Below are positions 28,696-37,312 of a stretch of 64,000 nt of DNA, piece after piece (position 1 is the stretch's first letter; the number at the start of each line of letters is the position of its first letter). The position numbers and the translations under genes are program-made. The notes beneath the pieces are model-generated. The model did not search any database. It had not been told where the DNA came from and was given only the letters and a program-made list of their open reading frames with translations. The stretch lies in assembly GCA_964598535.1 (NCBI GenBank), contig CAZRCI010000016.1, positions 1 to 64,000 of the forward strand. The letters are read 5' to 3'. This DNA comes from JALHMI01 sp964598535. GTDB lineage: Bacteria; Planctomycetota; Planctomycetia; Pirellulales; PALSA-1355.

Positions 28696-29265
28696 TTAGG
28701 CCGCGCCTCCATTGTATTTGTTCATTGCCACGGCAGTCCCCTCGCGGACCCACAGGGCCACCGCGTCGGCGGCTTGCTTGATGGCAACTTCGATGTCGTC
28801 GATCTCGTCCTTCGTAAACTTACCGAGCACAAATCCCGCCACGTCGCGGCCAGCGGGCGGACTCCCGATGCCGATCCGCAACCGCGGGACATCGTCGCCG
28901 CCTAACCGATGCAGGATATCTTTGAGCCCTTTTTGCCCACCCGACGAGCCGCTAGTCCGAAAACGCAGCTTCGCGAGCGGCAGGTTCAAATCATCCCCCA
29001 CCACGAGCAGGTCTTGATGTTTCAATTTATAAAAGTCCCGCGCCGCGAGCACGCTCTGACCACTGAGGTTCATGAGCGTATGCGGACACAACAACAGGAC
29101 CTTTTCACCACCGATGCCTGCTTCCACGACTTCGCCGCGGAAAGCCGCCTTCGGCGGAGTCGTTCCAAATGTCTTGGCAAGTTCGGCAGCCACGCGAAAG
29201 CCGACGTTATGCCGCGTTCCTTCGTACTTACGGCCGGGGTTTCCTAATCCGACAACCAGTTTCAT
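28696..29265 (-). CDS. pth: Peptidyl-tRNA hydrolase
   Basis: A 189-residue enzyme that frees tRNA from prematurely released peptidyl-tRNA. Key positions are visible: N10 in GLGNPGRKYEGTRHNVGF, the catalytic H19, the MNLSGQSV loop, and D in VVGDDLNLPLAKLRFRTSGSSGGQKGLKDI. It follows rplY, the common gene order in many bacteria. Confidence 0.95.
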   Translation of the reverse strand: MKLVVGLGNPGRKYEGTRHNVGFRVAAELAKTFGTTPPKAAFRGEVVEAGIGGEKVLLLCPHTLMNLSGQSVLAARDFYKLKHQDLLVVGDDLNLPLAKLRFRTSGSSGGQKGLKDILHRLGGDDVPRLRIGIGSPPAGRDVAGFVLGKFTKDEIDDIEVAIKQAADAVALWVREGTAVAMNKYNGGAA

Positions 29266-29307
29266 GCCGTATCGCCACTACCGGCAAATGCCAGCCGCCC
29301 CGAACCA

Positions 29308-29931
29308 CTACTCCTCGGCTTCGTCCCCTTCGGCCTTGCGGCCGATAACCTCGGGCTCGGCGGCTTCGCCACCGGCCTCCGCCACGGCCTCCTCACGATG
29401 CACCACGCAATGCACAATCACGTCGTCCGGATCGCTTACCAGCTTCGCACCACCGGGCAACGTTACCTGGCCGGCCGTAATGGCGCCTCCCAACTTGAGC
29501 TCGCGAATACTGACGTCGATCTTCTCGGGAATCGCAATTGCCTCGCATTCGATTTCAATCTCGTGCACGATATGCTCGACCGCCCCACCTTCTTTAACGC
29601 CGGGAGCTTCGCCACGAAGCTCGACCGCCACCCGAACCTCGACACGCTCGTGCTCGGAAACGCGAGCGAGGTCGACGTGCAGCACATCCGTGCCGTAAAC
29701 GTCCCATTGCAACTCGCGAATAAATGCCTTCTCGTTCACGGCGCCCTTGAGCTCGACGACACGACCGCCATGACGCAGCACCGCGGCAATCTCATCCGCC
29801 ACGACCGAGAGGCTTTCATTGGCCTCGCCGTGGCCATACAGGATAGCCGGAATGCTACCGGCTTGACGCTGCCGCTTGGCATTGCGTTTGCCTCGTGATT
29901 CACGCTTGGTAACGTTCAGTGCTTCGGCCAT
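29308..29931 (-). CDS. rplY: 50S ribosomal protein L25, general stress type (CTC)
   Basis: A 207-residue protein with the N-terminal L25 5S-rRNA-binding domain (LNVTKRESRGKRNAKRQRQAGSIPAILYGHG) and the C-terminal TL5-type beta domain (VEVRVAVELRGEAPGVKEGGAVEHIVHEIEIECEAIAIPEKIDVSI), ending in an acidic tail. The ATG at 29931 (MAEALNVTKRES) is preferred to the upstream 29982. It lies between prs and pth, as in Gram-positive ctc loci. Confidence 0.93.
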   Translation of the reverse strand: MAEALNVTKRESRGKRNAKRQRQAGSIPAILYGHGEANESLSVVADEIAAVLRHGGRVVELKGAVNEKAFIRELQWDVYGTDVLHVDLARVSEHERVEVRVAVELRGEAPGVKEGGAVEHIVHEIEIECEAIAIPEKIDVSIRELKLGGAITAGQVTLPGGAKLVSDPDDVIVHCVVHREEAVAEAGGEAAEPEVIGRKAEGDEAEE

Positions 29932-30107
29932 AGCCCTCGTTATTCCTTCCAATAAACCGCAAACGCCAGTGGGGCAAACCAATCATTTTCCCGGAATGCG
30001 AGAATCTTTCAAGACCGTCGGGGGAAAGAAATTTCGCAACTTTTTCGCGGCAATCCACCTCCAACCCAAATCCCAGCCCCGCGATCACCGTTTCAACTCG
30101 CCGATCG

Positions 30108-31052
30108 TCAATCAAATAGCCGGCTGACCGATTCGTTACGATGAATCCGTTTAATCGCCTCACCCAGCAGGGGGGCCACGCTCAGGACCTTGACCTTAGG
30201 GATCACGGCCTCTGGCCTGAGCGGGATCGTATCGGTTAATACAACCTCGTAAATCGGCGACTTGGACAGCTTCTCCACCGCCGAACCAACCAGCAGGCCG
30301 TGCGTGGCGGCCACGTAGATTCGCGAAGCGCCCCGCTGGTGGATCACCTGCGCCGCGCCGCAAATCGAGCCCGCCGTGCTGATCATGTCGTCGAACATCA
30401 GCGCGACCTTGCCCTCGACCGACGCGCCAATGATATTTTCCTGGCGAGTATGCTCGGCATCGGCTCGCCGCTTGTCGACGATCGCCAGCGCCGCGCTCAA
30501 CCGCTCGGAGTGCCCCAGCGCTCGCTTGATGCTCCCCTCGTCGGGACTCACCACCACGAGTTCCTTCGGGTCGAACCCCAAATCGAGAAAATACTCGTTC
30601 AGCACGGGCGCCGCGTAGAGATGATCGACCGGCACGTCGAAAAATCCCTGAATCTGCGCGGCATGCAGATCCATGGCGAGCACCCGATCGGCGCCGGCCC
30701 GTGTGATGATGTTCGCCACCAGCTTGGCCGTGATCGGCACTCGCCCTTCATCCTTCCGGTCCTGACGAGCATAGCCAAAGTACGGGATCACCGCGGTGAT
30801 CCGCTCGGCGCTGGCCCGTTTGCAGCTCTCGATCATGATCAAGAGCTCCATCAGATTCTCATTCACCGGCGGCGATGTCGGCTGCACCAAGAACACATCG
30901 CGGCCGCGGATGTCTTCGTCGACCTTGCAGCTAATTTCGCTATCGGGAAAGTTGCCGATCGTGATCCGCGCCATCGGCAGGCCCAGATAATCGCAGATCC
31001 TGCGAGTCAGATCGCGATTGGCGCGGCCGCTGAAAATCTTCAAATCGTTCAT
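30108..31052 (-). CDS. prs: Ribose-phosphate pyrophosphokinase
   Basis: A 314-residue PRPP synthase that makes PRPP from ribose 5-phosphate and ATP. It has the N-terminal SGRANRDLTRRICDYLG and NFPDSEISCKVDEDIRGRDVFLVQPTSPPVNENLMELLIM, the ATP flexible loop PYFGYARQDRK, and the PRPP-binding segment MFDDMISTAGS. The ATG at 31052 begins MNDLKIFSGR, and the frame extends 9 codons upstream. It is in the glmU-prs-rplY-pth order. Confidence 0.95.
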   Translation of the reverse strand: MNDLKIFSGRANRDLTRRICDYLGLPMARITIGNFPDSEISCKVDEDIRGRDVFLVQPTSPPVNENLMELLIMIESCKRASAERITAVIPYFGYARQDRKDEGRVPITAKLVANIITRAGADRVLAMDLHAAQIQGFFDVPVDHLYAAPVLNEYFLDLGFDPKELVVVSPDEGSIKRALGHSERLSAALAIVDKRRADAEHTRQENIIGASVEGKVALMFDDMISTAGSICGAAQVIHQRGASRIYVAATHGLLVGSAVEKLSKSPIYEVVLTDTIPLRPEAVIPKVKVLSVAPLLGEAIKRIHRNESVSRLFD

Positions 31053-31164
31053 CGCAAGATCACTTTCGCCCGAAAACACGGCAAATCACAAGACTAGGCA
31101 GCAGCTTACCCCGCTCCGACCGACGCAGCCCGACTGCGGCCAAACCCACATTGTAGCCGGTGCG

Positions 31165-31908
31165 CTAGCCGCCCGCCTTGCGCATCGCCTCTTCGACAAT
31201 CGCCAGCTCGTCCATGCTATTGATCGACAAGGCCTCGCACGGTTCGAGCACGGCGAGCGCACGCACGTCCTTGCCATCGGCCAAGAGCACGCCCGGGCAA
31301 TCCGTAATGTAGTACTCCCCTTGGGCATTGTCGGAACGAATTCCCTCGAGCGCCCGCAGCAGGTCTGGCCCGTGAAACACGTACGTACTGAGGTTCACCT
31401 CGGTGATGGCCCGCTGCTCGGGCGTGGCGTCTTTCTCCTCAACGATGCCGGTGAAATTGCCGTCGGCATCTCGGACGATCCGCCCCAGACCGTGCGGATC
31501 GTCTTTGCGTGCGGTTCCTAAAATACATGCAGGGCGAGAGCGTTCATACTCGGCCAAGAGCTTGCCGATCGAACGGCTCTGCATGAGCGGCGAGTCGCCG
31601 GCGACAACCACCACCGCGCCGTCGTGCCCGGCCAGATGCTCGCGAGCGCTCATTACGGCGTGCCCCGTGCCCCGCTGCTCGGCCTGCAGCGAGAAAGCCA
31701 CATCGGGCCGGTCGCCCACGGTCTGCTCGACATCCTCTGCCCGATAGCCGACGACGATGATCGTCTTCGAAATCCCCGCCGCCCGCAGCGAGTCGAGCAC
31801 ATACTCGAGCATGGGCCGGCCCAATACCGGAACCAGAACCTTGGGCAGCTCGGATTTCATGCGGGTGCCCTTGCCCGCGGCCATGACGACTGCCAAAGGA
31901 GCGTTCAC
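31165..31908 (-). CDS. GlmU-like nucleotidyltransferase, pyrophosphorylase domain only
   Basis: A 247-residue protein matching the N-terminal half of GlmU: VMAAGKGTRMKSELPKVLVPVLGRPMLEYV, QRGTGHAVMSA, VVAGDSPLM, GLGRIVRDADGNFTGIVEEKDAT, and EVNLSTYVF. The left-handed beta-helix acetyltransferase half of bifunctional GlmU is absent, and the frame ends at 31165 with no remnant after it. It probably makes UDP-GlcNAc from GlcNAc-1-P, with the acetyltransferase encoded elsewhere. The GTG start at 31908 has GAGGT before it. First gene of the run to rplI. Confidence 0.88.
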   Translation of the reverse strand: MNAPLAVVMAAGKGTRMKSELPKVLVPVLGRPMLEYVLDSLRAAGISKTIIVVGYRAEDVEQTVGDRPDVAFSLQAEQRGTGHAVMSAREHLAGHDGAVVVVAGDSPLMQSRSIGKLLAEYERSRPACILGTARKDDPHGLGRIVRDADGNFTGIVEEKDATPEQRAITEVNLSTYVFHGPDLLRALEGIRSDNAQGEYYITDCPGVLLADGKDVRALAVLEPCEALSINSMDELAIVEEAMRKAGG

Positions 31909-31939
31909 GTCGACCTCGCAAAACAGTTGTGGATGCCAA

Positions 31940-31968
31940 ATAACATGCCGAGTTCACCATCTTGGCAA
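31940..31968 (-). promoter_or_regulatory. Candidate promoter of the glmU-to-rplI run
   Basis: On the minus strand TTGCCA (31963-31968) and TGTTAT (31940-31945) are 17 bp apart, about 32 bp before the start codon at 31908. Confidence 0.4.
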
Positions 31969-32067
31969 GAGCGGGACGCGGGTGCCAGGGCCCCCAAGTT
32001 GAAAAACCTATCGCTGGAGGTCTGCGAACATTGATGTTTGTGGCGTTTCGCCGCATCTACGCTCGCG

Positions 32068-32095
32068 TTGACAGCGGTAGGGGGGCCTCTACAAT
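32068..32095 (+). promoter_or_regulatory. Sigma-70-type promoter of the arg cluster
   Basis: TTGACA (32068-32073) and TACAAT (32090-32095), 16 bp apart. Both are very close to consensus. It is about 75 bp before the preferred argB start. No ARG-box-like palindrome was recognised around it. Confidence 0.65.
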
Positions 32096-32169
32096 GATAC
32101 GTTTTCCCCTAGGCATGCCCTTTGTGCGGCGCTATTTTTGGCCGCCGAAACCTCGGAGCCCCTCCCGCG

Positions 32170-33051
32170 TTGCTTACCCCTACCGAAAAGGCCGACGTAC
32201 TGATTGAAGCCCTGGGCTGGATTCGCCAATTCCGGGACAAAGTAACGGTCATCAAGCTTGGCGGGAGCTTGCTCGATGACGTGGATGCGCTGCGGCATCT
32301 GCTGGTCGACATTGTCTTCATGGAAACGGTCGGCATGCGGCCGGTCGTCGTTCATGGCGGTGGCGCCGCCATCAATCGAGCCATGGATGCCGCGGGACTG
32401 ACGCCAAAATTCATTCAAGGACGCCGCTACACCGACCAGCCAACGCTGGACATCGTCGAACGCGTCCTGGGCTACGAGACAAACGAGCACATCGCGGATC
32501 GGATCGAAGAGTTTGGCGGCCGCGCGGCGCCGCTCAACTTTCGCACCACGAACGTGCTCTATGGCGAGCGTCTGACGCTGACCGGCGACGGCGGTGAAGA
32601 AATCGACCTGGGCTCGGTGGGCACAGTCACCCGCGTCGACCGGACGACGATCAACAATCTTTGCTATGCCGGTACCGTGCCCGTCATTCCGTCGATGTGC
32701 CTGGGCCCCCACGGCGAAAAGCTGAACGTGAATGCCGATACGGCCGCAACCGCCGTGGCGCAGGCGATGGGCGCCGAAAAGCTCGTTTACATGAGTGATG
32801 TCAACGGCGTTCGTCTTAAGAAAGACGATCCGGAAACACTGATCCACTCGCTGACCGAAACCGAGGCGCGGGAGCTGATCTCCAACGGCACGGTCGAGCG
32901 GGGCATGATCCCCAAGGTCGAGGCCTGCCTCGAAACACTTGGCAAGGGAATCCGCAAAATCCATATCATTGACGGCCGCGTGCGGCACGCCCTGCTCCTG
33001 GAAATCTACACGAACAAAGGGGTGGGAACGGAAATCATCAAGGATCGCTAA
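32170..33051 (+). CDS. argB: Acetylglutamate kinase
   Basis: A kinase of about 293 residues that phosphorylates N-acetylglutamate, the second step of arginine synthesis. It shows the nucleotide-binding VIKLGGSLLDD, the acetylglutamate loop VVHGGGAAINRAMDAAGL, and the C-terminal SNGTVERGMIPKVEACLETL with EIYTNKGVGTEI. No ATG fits the start. TTG at 32170 has CGGAG upstream and opens at the conserved TPTEKADVLIEAL segment, while a TTG at 32122 would add 16 residues. First gene of the argB-argD-argF cluster. Confidence 0.93.
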   Translation: MLTPTEKADVLIEALGWIRQFRDKVTVIKLGGSLLDDVDALRHLLVDIVFMETVGMRPVVVHGGGAAINRAMDAAGLTPKFIQGRRYTDQPTLDIVERVLGYETNEHIADRIEEFGGRAAPLNFRTTNVLYGERLTLTGDGGEEIDLGSVGTVTRVDRTTINNLCYAGTVPVIPSMCLGPHGEKLNVNADTAATAVAQAMGAEKLVYMSDVNGVRLKKDDPETLIHSLTETEARELISNGTVERGMIPKVEACLETLGKGIRKIHIIDGRVRHALLLEIYTNKGVGTEIIKDR

Positions 33052-33179
33052 CGGTCCGGACGCCGGAGTCTAACGTCGAACCTTCGTCAGGCCCGCCCTG
33101 TCCTAGTTGCTTCCCCCAAACGCGCCGGTAGGTCGGCTTCTGCCCTCGACTGCAAAAACCCTTCGGGAGAACTCGCACG

Positions 33180-34385
33180 ATGACAACCGCACAGGTCAGT
33201 CCCAAGTCCGGCCAAATCATCGATACCTTTGCGAAGTTCGTGGTGCCCAACTACCGCCGTTATGGCGTCGTGCTCCAGCGCGGCGCAGGAAGCTGGGTCT
33301 GGGACGCCGACGGACACAAGTACCTCGACTTCTTCCCCGGTTGGGGCTGTAATCTGTTGGGCCACTGCCCCCAGCCGATCGTCGAGGCCGTGCAGGATCA
33401 GGTTGCCAAACTGATCCACGTGCCCAACACCTGGTACACCGAAGCCCAGGGCGAGTGGGCCCGGCTGCTGTCCGAACGCAGCTTCGGCGGACAAGCGTTC
33501 TTCTGCAACTCGGGCACCGAGGCCAACGAAGCCGCCATCAAGCTCGTGCGGCTGCACGCCCCCAAGGGACGCTATAAGATCATCACGTTCGAGGGCGGCT
33601 TTCATGGCCGCACCCTCGGGGCCACCGCAGCCACGGCCCAGCCCAAGTATCACGAAGGTCTGGGCCCCCTGATGGCCGGCTTCGTCTACGCGCCTTATGG
33701 CGATCTCGACGCCGTGAGCAAGCTGGTCGATGACGAAACCGCGGCCATCATGATCGAGCCCATCCAGGGCGAAGGCGGCGTCAATCTTCCGCCCGAGGGA
33801 TTCCTCCAAGGCCTGCGTTCGATCGCCAACGACCAGGGCCTGCTCCTGGTATTTGACGAGGTCCAAACTGGTTGCGGCCGCACGGGCGAGTGGTTCGGTT
33901 ACCAGCACTTCGGCGTTACGCCCGATGTCATGACGCTGGCCAAGAGCCTATGCGGCGGCGTGGCCGGCGGAGCGATGCTCACGACCGCCGAAATCGCGCC
34001 CAGCCTGCGGCCTGGTATGCACGCTGCCACTTTCGGCGGAAATCCGCTCGCGGCGCGAGCCGGCATCGCAGCCATTGAAATGATCGATCGCGAAGGCCTG
34101 TTGTCCCATACCAAACGGCTGGGCGATCTCTTTCGCGAACGGCTCACCGCCCTGCAAAGCGAATGCGACCTGGTGCAAGACGTGCGCGTGCAGGGGGTGA
34201 TGATCGGCGTCGAATTGTCGATCGACGGCACGCCAGTCGTGCAAGGCTGCATGGATCGCAAACTGCTGGTCAACTGCACGCACGGAACGGTGATTCGGCT
34301 CTTGCCGGCGATGAACCTCTCCGAGCAAGAATTGCACGACGGCTGCGATATCCTTTGCGAAGTCATCAAGGAACAAACAGGCTGA
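33180..34385 (+). CDS. argD: Acetylornithine aminotransferase
   Basis: A 401-residue PLP class-III aminotransferase. It has the substrate segment LDFFPGWGCNLLGHCP, the PLP phosphate site FFCNSGTEANEAAIKL, the pyridine-binding FDEVQTGCGRTG, and the Schiff-base lysine in MTLAKSLCGGVAGG. ATG at 33180 with GGGAG upstream. Cotranscribed with argB (128 bp upstream) and argF. It could also act as succinyl-diaminopimelate aminotransferase, a common second role of ArgD. Confidence 0.94.
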   Translation: MTTAQVSPKSGQIIDTFAKFVVPNYRRYGVVLQRGAGSWVWDADGHKYLDFFPGWGCNLLGHCPQPIVEAVQDQVAKLIHVPNTWYTEAQGEWARLLSERSFGGQAFFCNSGTEANEAAIKLVRLHAPKGRYKIITFEGGFHGRTLGATAATAQPKYHEGLGPLMAGFVYAPYGDLDAVSKLVDDETAAIMIEPIQGEGGVNLPPEGFLQGLRSIANDQGLLLVFDEVQTGCGRTGEWFGYQHFGVTPDVMTLAKSLCGGVAGGAMLTTAEIAPSLRPGMHAATFGGNPLAARAGIAAIEMIDREGLLSHTKRLGDLFRERLTALQSECDLVQDVRVQGVMIGVELSIDGTPVVQGCMDRKLLVNCTHGTVIRLLPAMNLSEQELHDGCDILCEVIKEQTG

Positions 34386-34440
34386 GTCGCTCGAACACAC
34401 TCAGGTGACTGACGCCGGCGATTCATGGGAAATTCGAGTT

Positions 34441-35358
34441 ATGCGACACCTGCTCACAGTGGCCGATCTTTCGTCGGCCGAGATCGAACGTATCTTTGCG
34501 ATCACCCAGGATCTCAAATCCAAGTACGCCGAAGGCCGGCGCGATGCCCTGCTCCCGGGCCGTGTCATGGCGCTCCTCTTTGAGAAGCCCTCGCTCCGCA
34601 CACGAGTCAGCTTCGAGGCGGGCATGACCAACCTGGGCGGCAGCAGCATCTTCCTCGGGCAAGACGCCGGCTTCGGTTCGCGCGAAAGTATCGCCGACTT
34701 CGGCCGCGTGCTCAGCCAGTATGCCGACGTCATCGTGCTACGGGCACACAAGCACGACACGGCCACCGAACTGGCCAATTACAGCACCTGCGCGGTCATC
34801 AACGGGCTCACGGATTTCGCGCATCCTTGCCAGGCGTTGGCTGACCTGTACACGCTGAAAGAACATATCGGCCGGCTTCAGGGCCACACGCTGGCATACG
34901 TGGGCGACGGCAACAACGTGGCCCGCAGCCTCGCCGAGGGCTGCGGCCGGATGGGCCTCAAGTTCGCCATCGCCTCGCCGCCAGACTTTCAGTTCGACGA
35001 TGCGTTTCGCAACCATCTCGAAGCGGAGATTCCGGAGCTCGAGATGCTCGTCACCACCGACCCGGCCGAAGCCGTGCAGGGCGCCGTGGCGGTTTATACC
35101 GACGTCTGGACCAGCATGGGCCAGGAAAAGGAATCGACCCAACGGCGCAAGGCGTTCGCCGACTACCAGGTCAATGAGAAGTTGATGGCCAAGGCGCCCG
35201 AAGGCGCGCTGTTCATGCACTGCCTACCGGCGCATCGCGGCGAAGAAGTGACCGACGCCGTCATGGATGGCCCCCAAAGTGTCGTCGTCCAGCAAGCCGG
35301 TAATCGGCTCCACGTGCAAAAGGGCGTGTTGGCGTGGATCCTAGGCGCGCAAAGCTGA
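34441..35358 (+). CDS. argF: Ornithine carbamoyltransferase
   Basis: A 305-residue enzyme making citrulline from ornithine and carbamoyl phosphate. The carbamoyl-phosphate motif is SLRTRVSFE, followed by HPCQALADLYTLKE, and the ornithine motif HCLPAHRGEEV near the C-terminus identifies it against aspartate carbamoyltransferase. The start MRHLLTVADL at 34441 is preferred to a GTG at 34405. Third arg gene; argC, argJ, argG and argH are not in the window. Confidence 0.95.
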   Translation: MRHLLTVADLSSAEIERIFAITQDLKSKYAEGRRDALLPGRVMALLFEKPSLRTRVSFEAGMTNLGGSSIFLGQDAGFGSRESIADFGRVLSQYADVIVLRAHKHDTATELANYSTCAVINGLTDFAHPCQALADLYTLKEHIGRLQGHTLAYVGDGNNVARSLAEGCGRMGLKFAIASPPDFQFDDAFRNHLEAEIPELEMLVTTDPAEAVQGAVAVYTDVWTSMGQEKESTQRRKAFADYQVNEKLMAKAPEGALFMHCLPAHRGEEVTDAVMDGPQSVVVQQAGNRLHVQKGVLAWILGAQS

Positions 35359-35429
35359 ACGCGGTAGCCCTACGATAAGCCGCTTCAAGAAGCGTCCCCC
35401 CTTACCGAAATTCGACAAGGACACTCCGC

Positions 35430-36149
35430 ATGCGTCACGATGGCCGTTCCCCCGATGCCCTGCGCCCCATTGTCATCGAACGAGGCTACACGCGGCCCAG
35501 CGCCGGCAGCGTGCTAATCCGTAGCGGCCGCACCACGGTGCTCTGCACGGCCAGCGTCGAAAATAGCGTCCCCCCGTGGATGGCCGGCAAGGGGCGCGGC
35601 TGGGTCACCGCTGAATACAGCATGCTGCCTGGCAGCACCAGCCCTCGCAAACGCCGCGATGTGGGCAAGGTCGACGGTCGAACCACGGAAATCCAGCGAC
35701 TGATCGGCCGCAGCCTGCGCGCCATCGCCGATCTGGATGCCCTCGGCGAACGCTCCATTCTCGTCGATTGCGACGTGCTCGAAGCCGATGGCGGCACGCG
35801 CACGGCTAGCATCACCGGAGCGTTCATCGCGCTGGTCGACGCGATCCGCACGATTCCAGATCTGGCCAAGTATCCGCTTACCGACAGCATCGGGGCCATC
35901 AGCGTCGGTATTGTCGGCGGCCGCCCCGTACTCGACCTGGACTACGTCGAGGACGTCGACGCCGAGGTCGATATGAATGTCGTCATGACCGGCGCCGGCC
36001 GCTTTGTCGAAGTGCAAGGCACCGGTGAAGAGGCCACGTTCAGCGAAGAGGAACTTGCAGCATTGCTAAAGCTCGCCCGGGGCGGATTGGCCGAAATCCG
36101 CACGCTGCAGCAACAGGCGCTGGGCGCGAACTGGCCGTTCAAAACATAG
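35430..36149 (+). CDS. rph: Ribonuclease PH
   Basis: A 239-residue phosphorolytic 3'-exoribonuclease for tRNA 3' ends. It has the family start RHDGRSPDALRPIVIERGYTR, the RNA-binding TAEYSMLPGSTSPRKRRD, and the active-site DCDVLEADGGTRTASITGAFIALVDA. The length is typical. It lies 71 bp after argF with no terminator seen between, so it may be read from the arg promoter, although no functional link to arginine is known. Confidence 0.95.
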   Translation: MRHDGRSPDALRPIVIERGYTRPSAGSVLIRSGRTTVLCTASVENSVPPWMAGKGRGWVTAEYSMLPGSTSPRKRRDVGKVDGRTTEIQRLIGRSLRAIADLDALGERSILVDCDVLEADGGTRTASITGAFIALVDAIRTIPDLAKYPLTDSIGAISVGIVGGRPVLDLDYVEDVDAEVDMNVVMTGAGRFVEVQGTGEEATFSEEELAALLKLARGGLAEIRTLQQQALGANWPFKT

Positions 36150-36172
36150 CGCGCACTTTCAGACGCGCAAGG

Positions 36173-36198
36173 GGGGCATGCCTCACCTCGAGGCCCCC
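36173..36198. terminator. Hairpin between convergent rph and yraN
   Basis: GGGG (36173-36176), a 3-nt bulge and GCCTC (36180-36184) pair with GAGGC (36190-36194) and CCCC (36195-36198). There is no T-run on either side, so its role as terminator is uncertain. Confidence 0.35.
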
Positions 36199-36232
36199 GA
36201 AAATCAAACGTTGACGAAACCACGGCCACTTC

Positions 36233-36664
36233 TCAGCGATGCATCTGCCCGCGGCCGACGGCTTCAAAGGCGTTCTGGTAGTAATCGATCGTCGGACGAC
36301 GAGCGTCCGCGGGCCAGGTCACGGCAACCACATCGAATCGGGCAGAGCATTCGAGTAGATCGTGCCGCTTCAGATAGGCGAGCGCCAGTCGCGTGAGCCG
36401 CTGCTGCTTGTCCTGATCGACCGCTTCCGCCGGATGCCCCGCGCCGTGATGGCGACGGGTTTTCACTTCGACGAAGACAACGGTCCGCCCGTCAACGGCG
36501 ATCAGATCGAGTTCTCCCAGCCGGTCTCGCTCGCGCCGGCCGACGATCTTCATACCTCGTCGGCGAAGAAAACGTTCCGCGGCGCGCTCGCCACGACGAT
36601 CCAGAGATTGGTAGCTGGCCCAAACGGCCTGCCAGCGCGCGATCCAACGAGGTAGCTTCATCGT
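36233..36664 (-). CDS. YraN-like (UPF0102) nuclease-fold protein
   Basis: A 143-residue protein. The family core is GERAAERFLRRRGMKIVGRRER, then LGELDLIAVDGRTVVFVEVKTRR, an endonuclease-like E-x-D-x-E-V-K arrangement, followed by AVDQDKQQRLTRLALAYLKR. Function in the cell is poorly known. The start at 36664 is preferred, with two upstream ATGs in frame. It lies at the end of the ffh-rpsP-trmD-rplS group, its usual neighbourhood. Confidence 0.85.
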   Translation of the reverse strand, partial: TMKLPRWIARWQAVWASYQSLDRRGERAAERFLRRRGMKIVGRRERDRLGELDLIAVDGRTVVFVEVKTRRHHGAGHPAEAVDQDKQQRLTRLALAYLKRHDLLECSARFDVVAVTWPADARRPTIDYYQNAFEAVGRGQMHR

Positions 36665-36821
36665 GCACGCTCCTCGCCGAGGGCCCTGCACTACCGCCAC
36701 TTTTCAACGCCCCAAACGGTTACCGGCACGGCACAAGCAACCCCATGGACCGGCGCCGCGAAGAACGTCCCATCGCCATTAGTTCCGACCGCCAGGGACC
36801 ACGCGCCCCAGGCTGTGCCGA

Positions 36822-37193
36822 CTACTCGTTCTTCCCAGCCACTTCGGCGCGCCGCTCGCGCAAACGCACCGCCTTGCCGACGCGATCGCGAAGGAAGTAC
36901 AGCTTCGCCCGGCGGACAACACCGCTCCGCTTCACTTCGATCTTGGCGATCTTGGGCGAATGCAGTGGGAACTTGCGCTCAACACCCTCGCCGGCGACAA
37001 TGCGGCGCACGGTAAACGTCTCGCGCGTGCCGGATCCGGCCCGCGCAATTACCACGCCGTTGAAGATCTGAATCCGCTCTTTCTCGCCTTCGAGAATGCG
37101 GGTGTGTACGTCGACGGTGTCGCCGATTTGAAAGCTGGGAACCTCGCCTTTCAGCGACTTCTGCTCGACGAGATTGAGAATCTGCTGGCTCAT
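36822..37193 (-). CDS. rplS: 50S ribosomal protein L19
   Basis: A 123-residue L19 with the conserved FQIGDTVDVHTRILEGEKERIQIFNGVVIARAGSGTRETFTVRRI and GVERKFPLHSPKIAKIEV. It sits after trmD, the near-universal order. The C-terminal dozen residues are a lineage-specific extension. Confidence 0.95.
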   Translation of the reverse strand: MSQQILNLVEQKSLKGEVPSFQIGDTVDVHTRILEGEKERIQIFNGVVIARAGSGTRETFTVRRIVAGEGVERKFPLHSPKIAKIEVKRSGVVRRAKLYFLRDRVGKAVRLRERRAEVAGKNE

Positions 37194-37312
37194 GGCATTC
37201 GGCCTTTCTGCTAGTTATTAACCTTAATATGCTCGAACTCGAAAAGAGCGACTGCGAATGCCCCGGTGATCCGGCCAGGCGGCTCGCCCCTCTCCGAGGG
37301 TTGATTGTTGAT

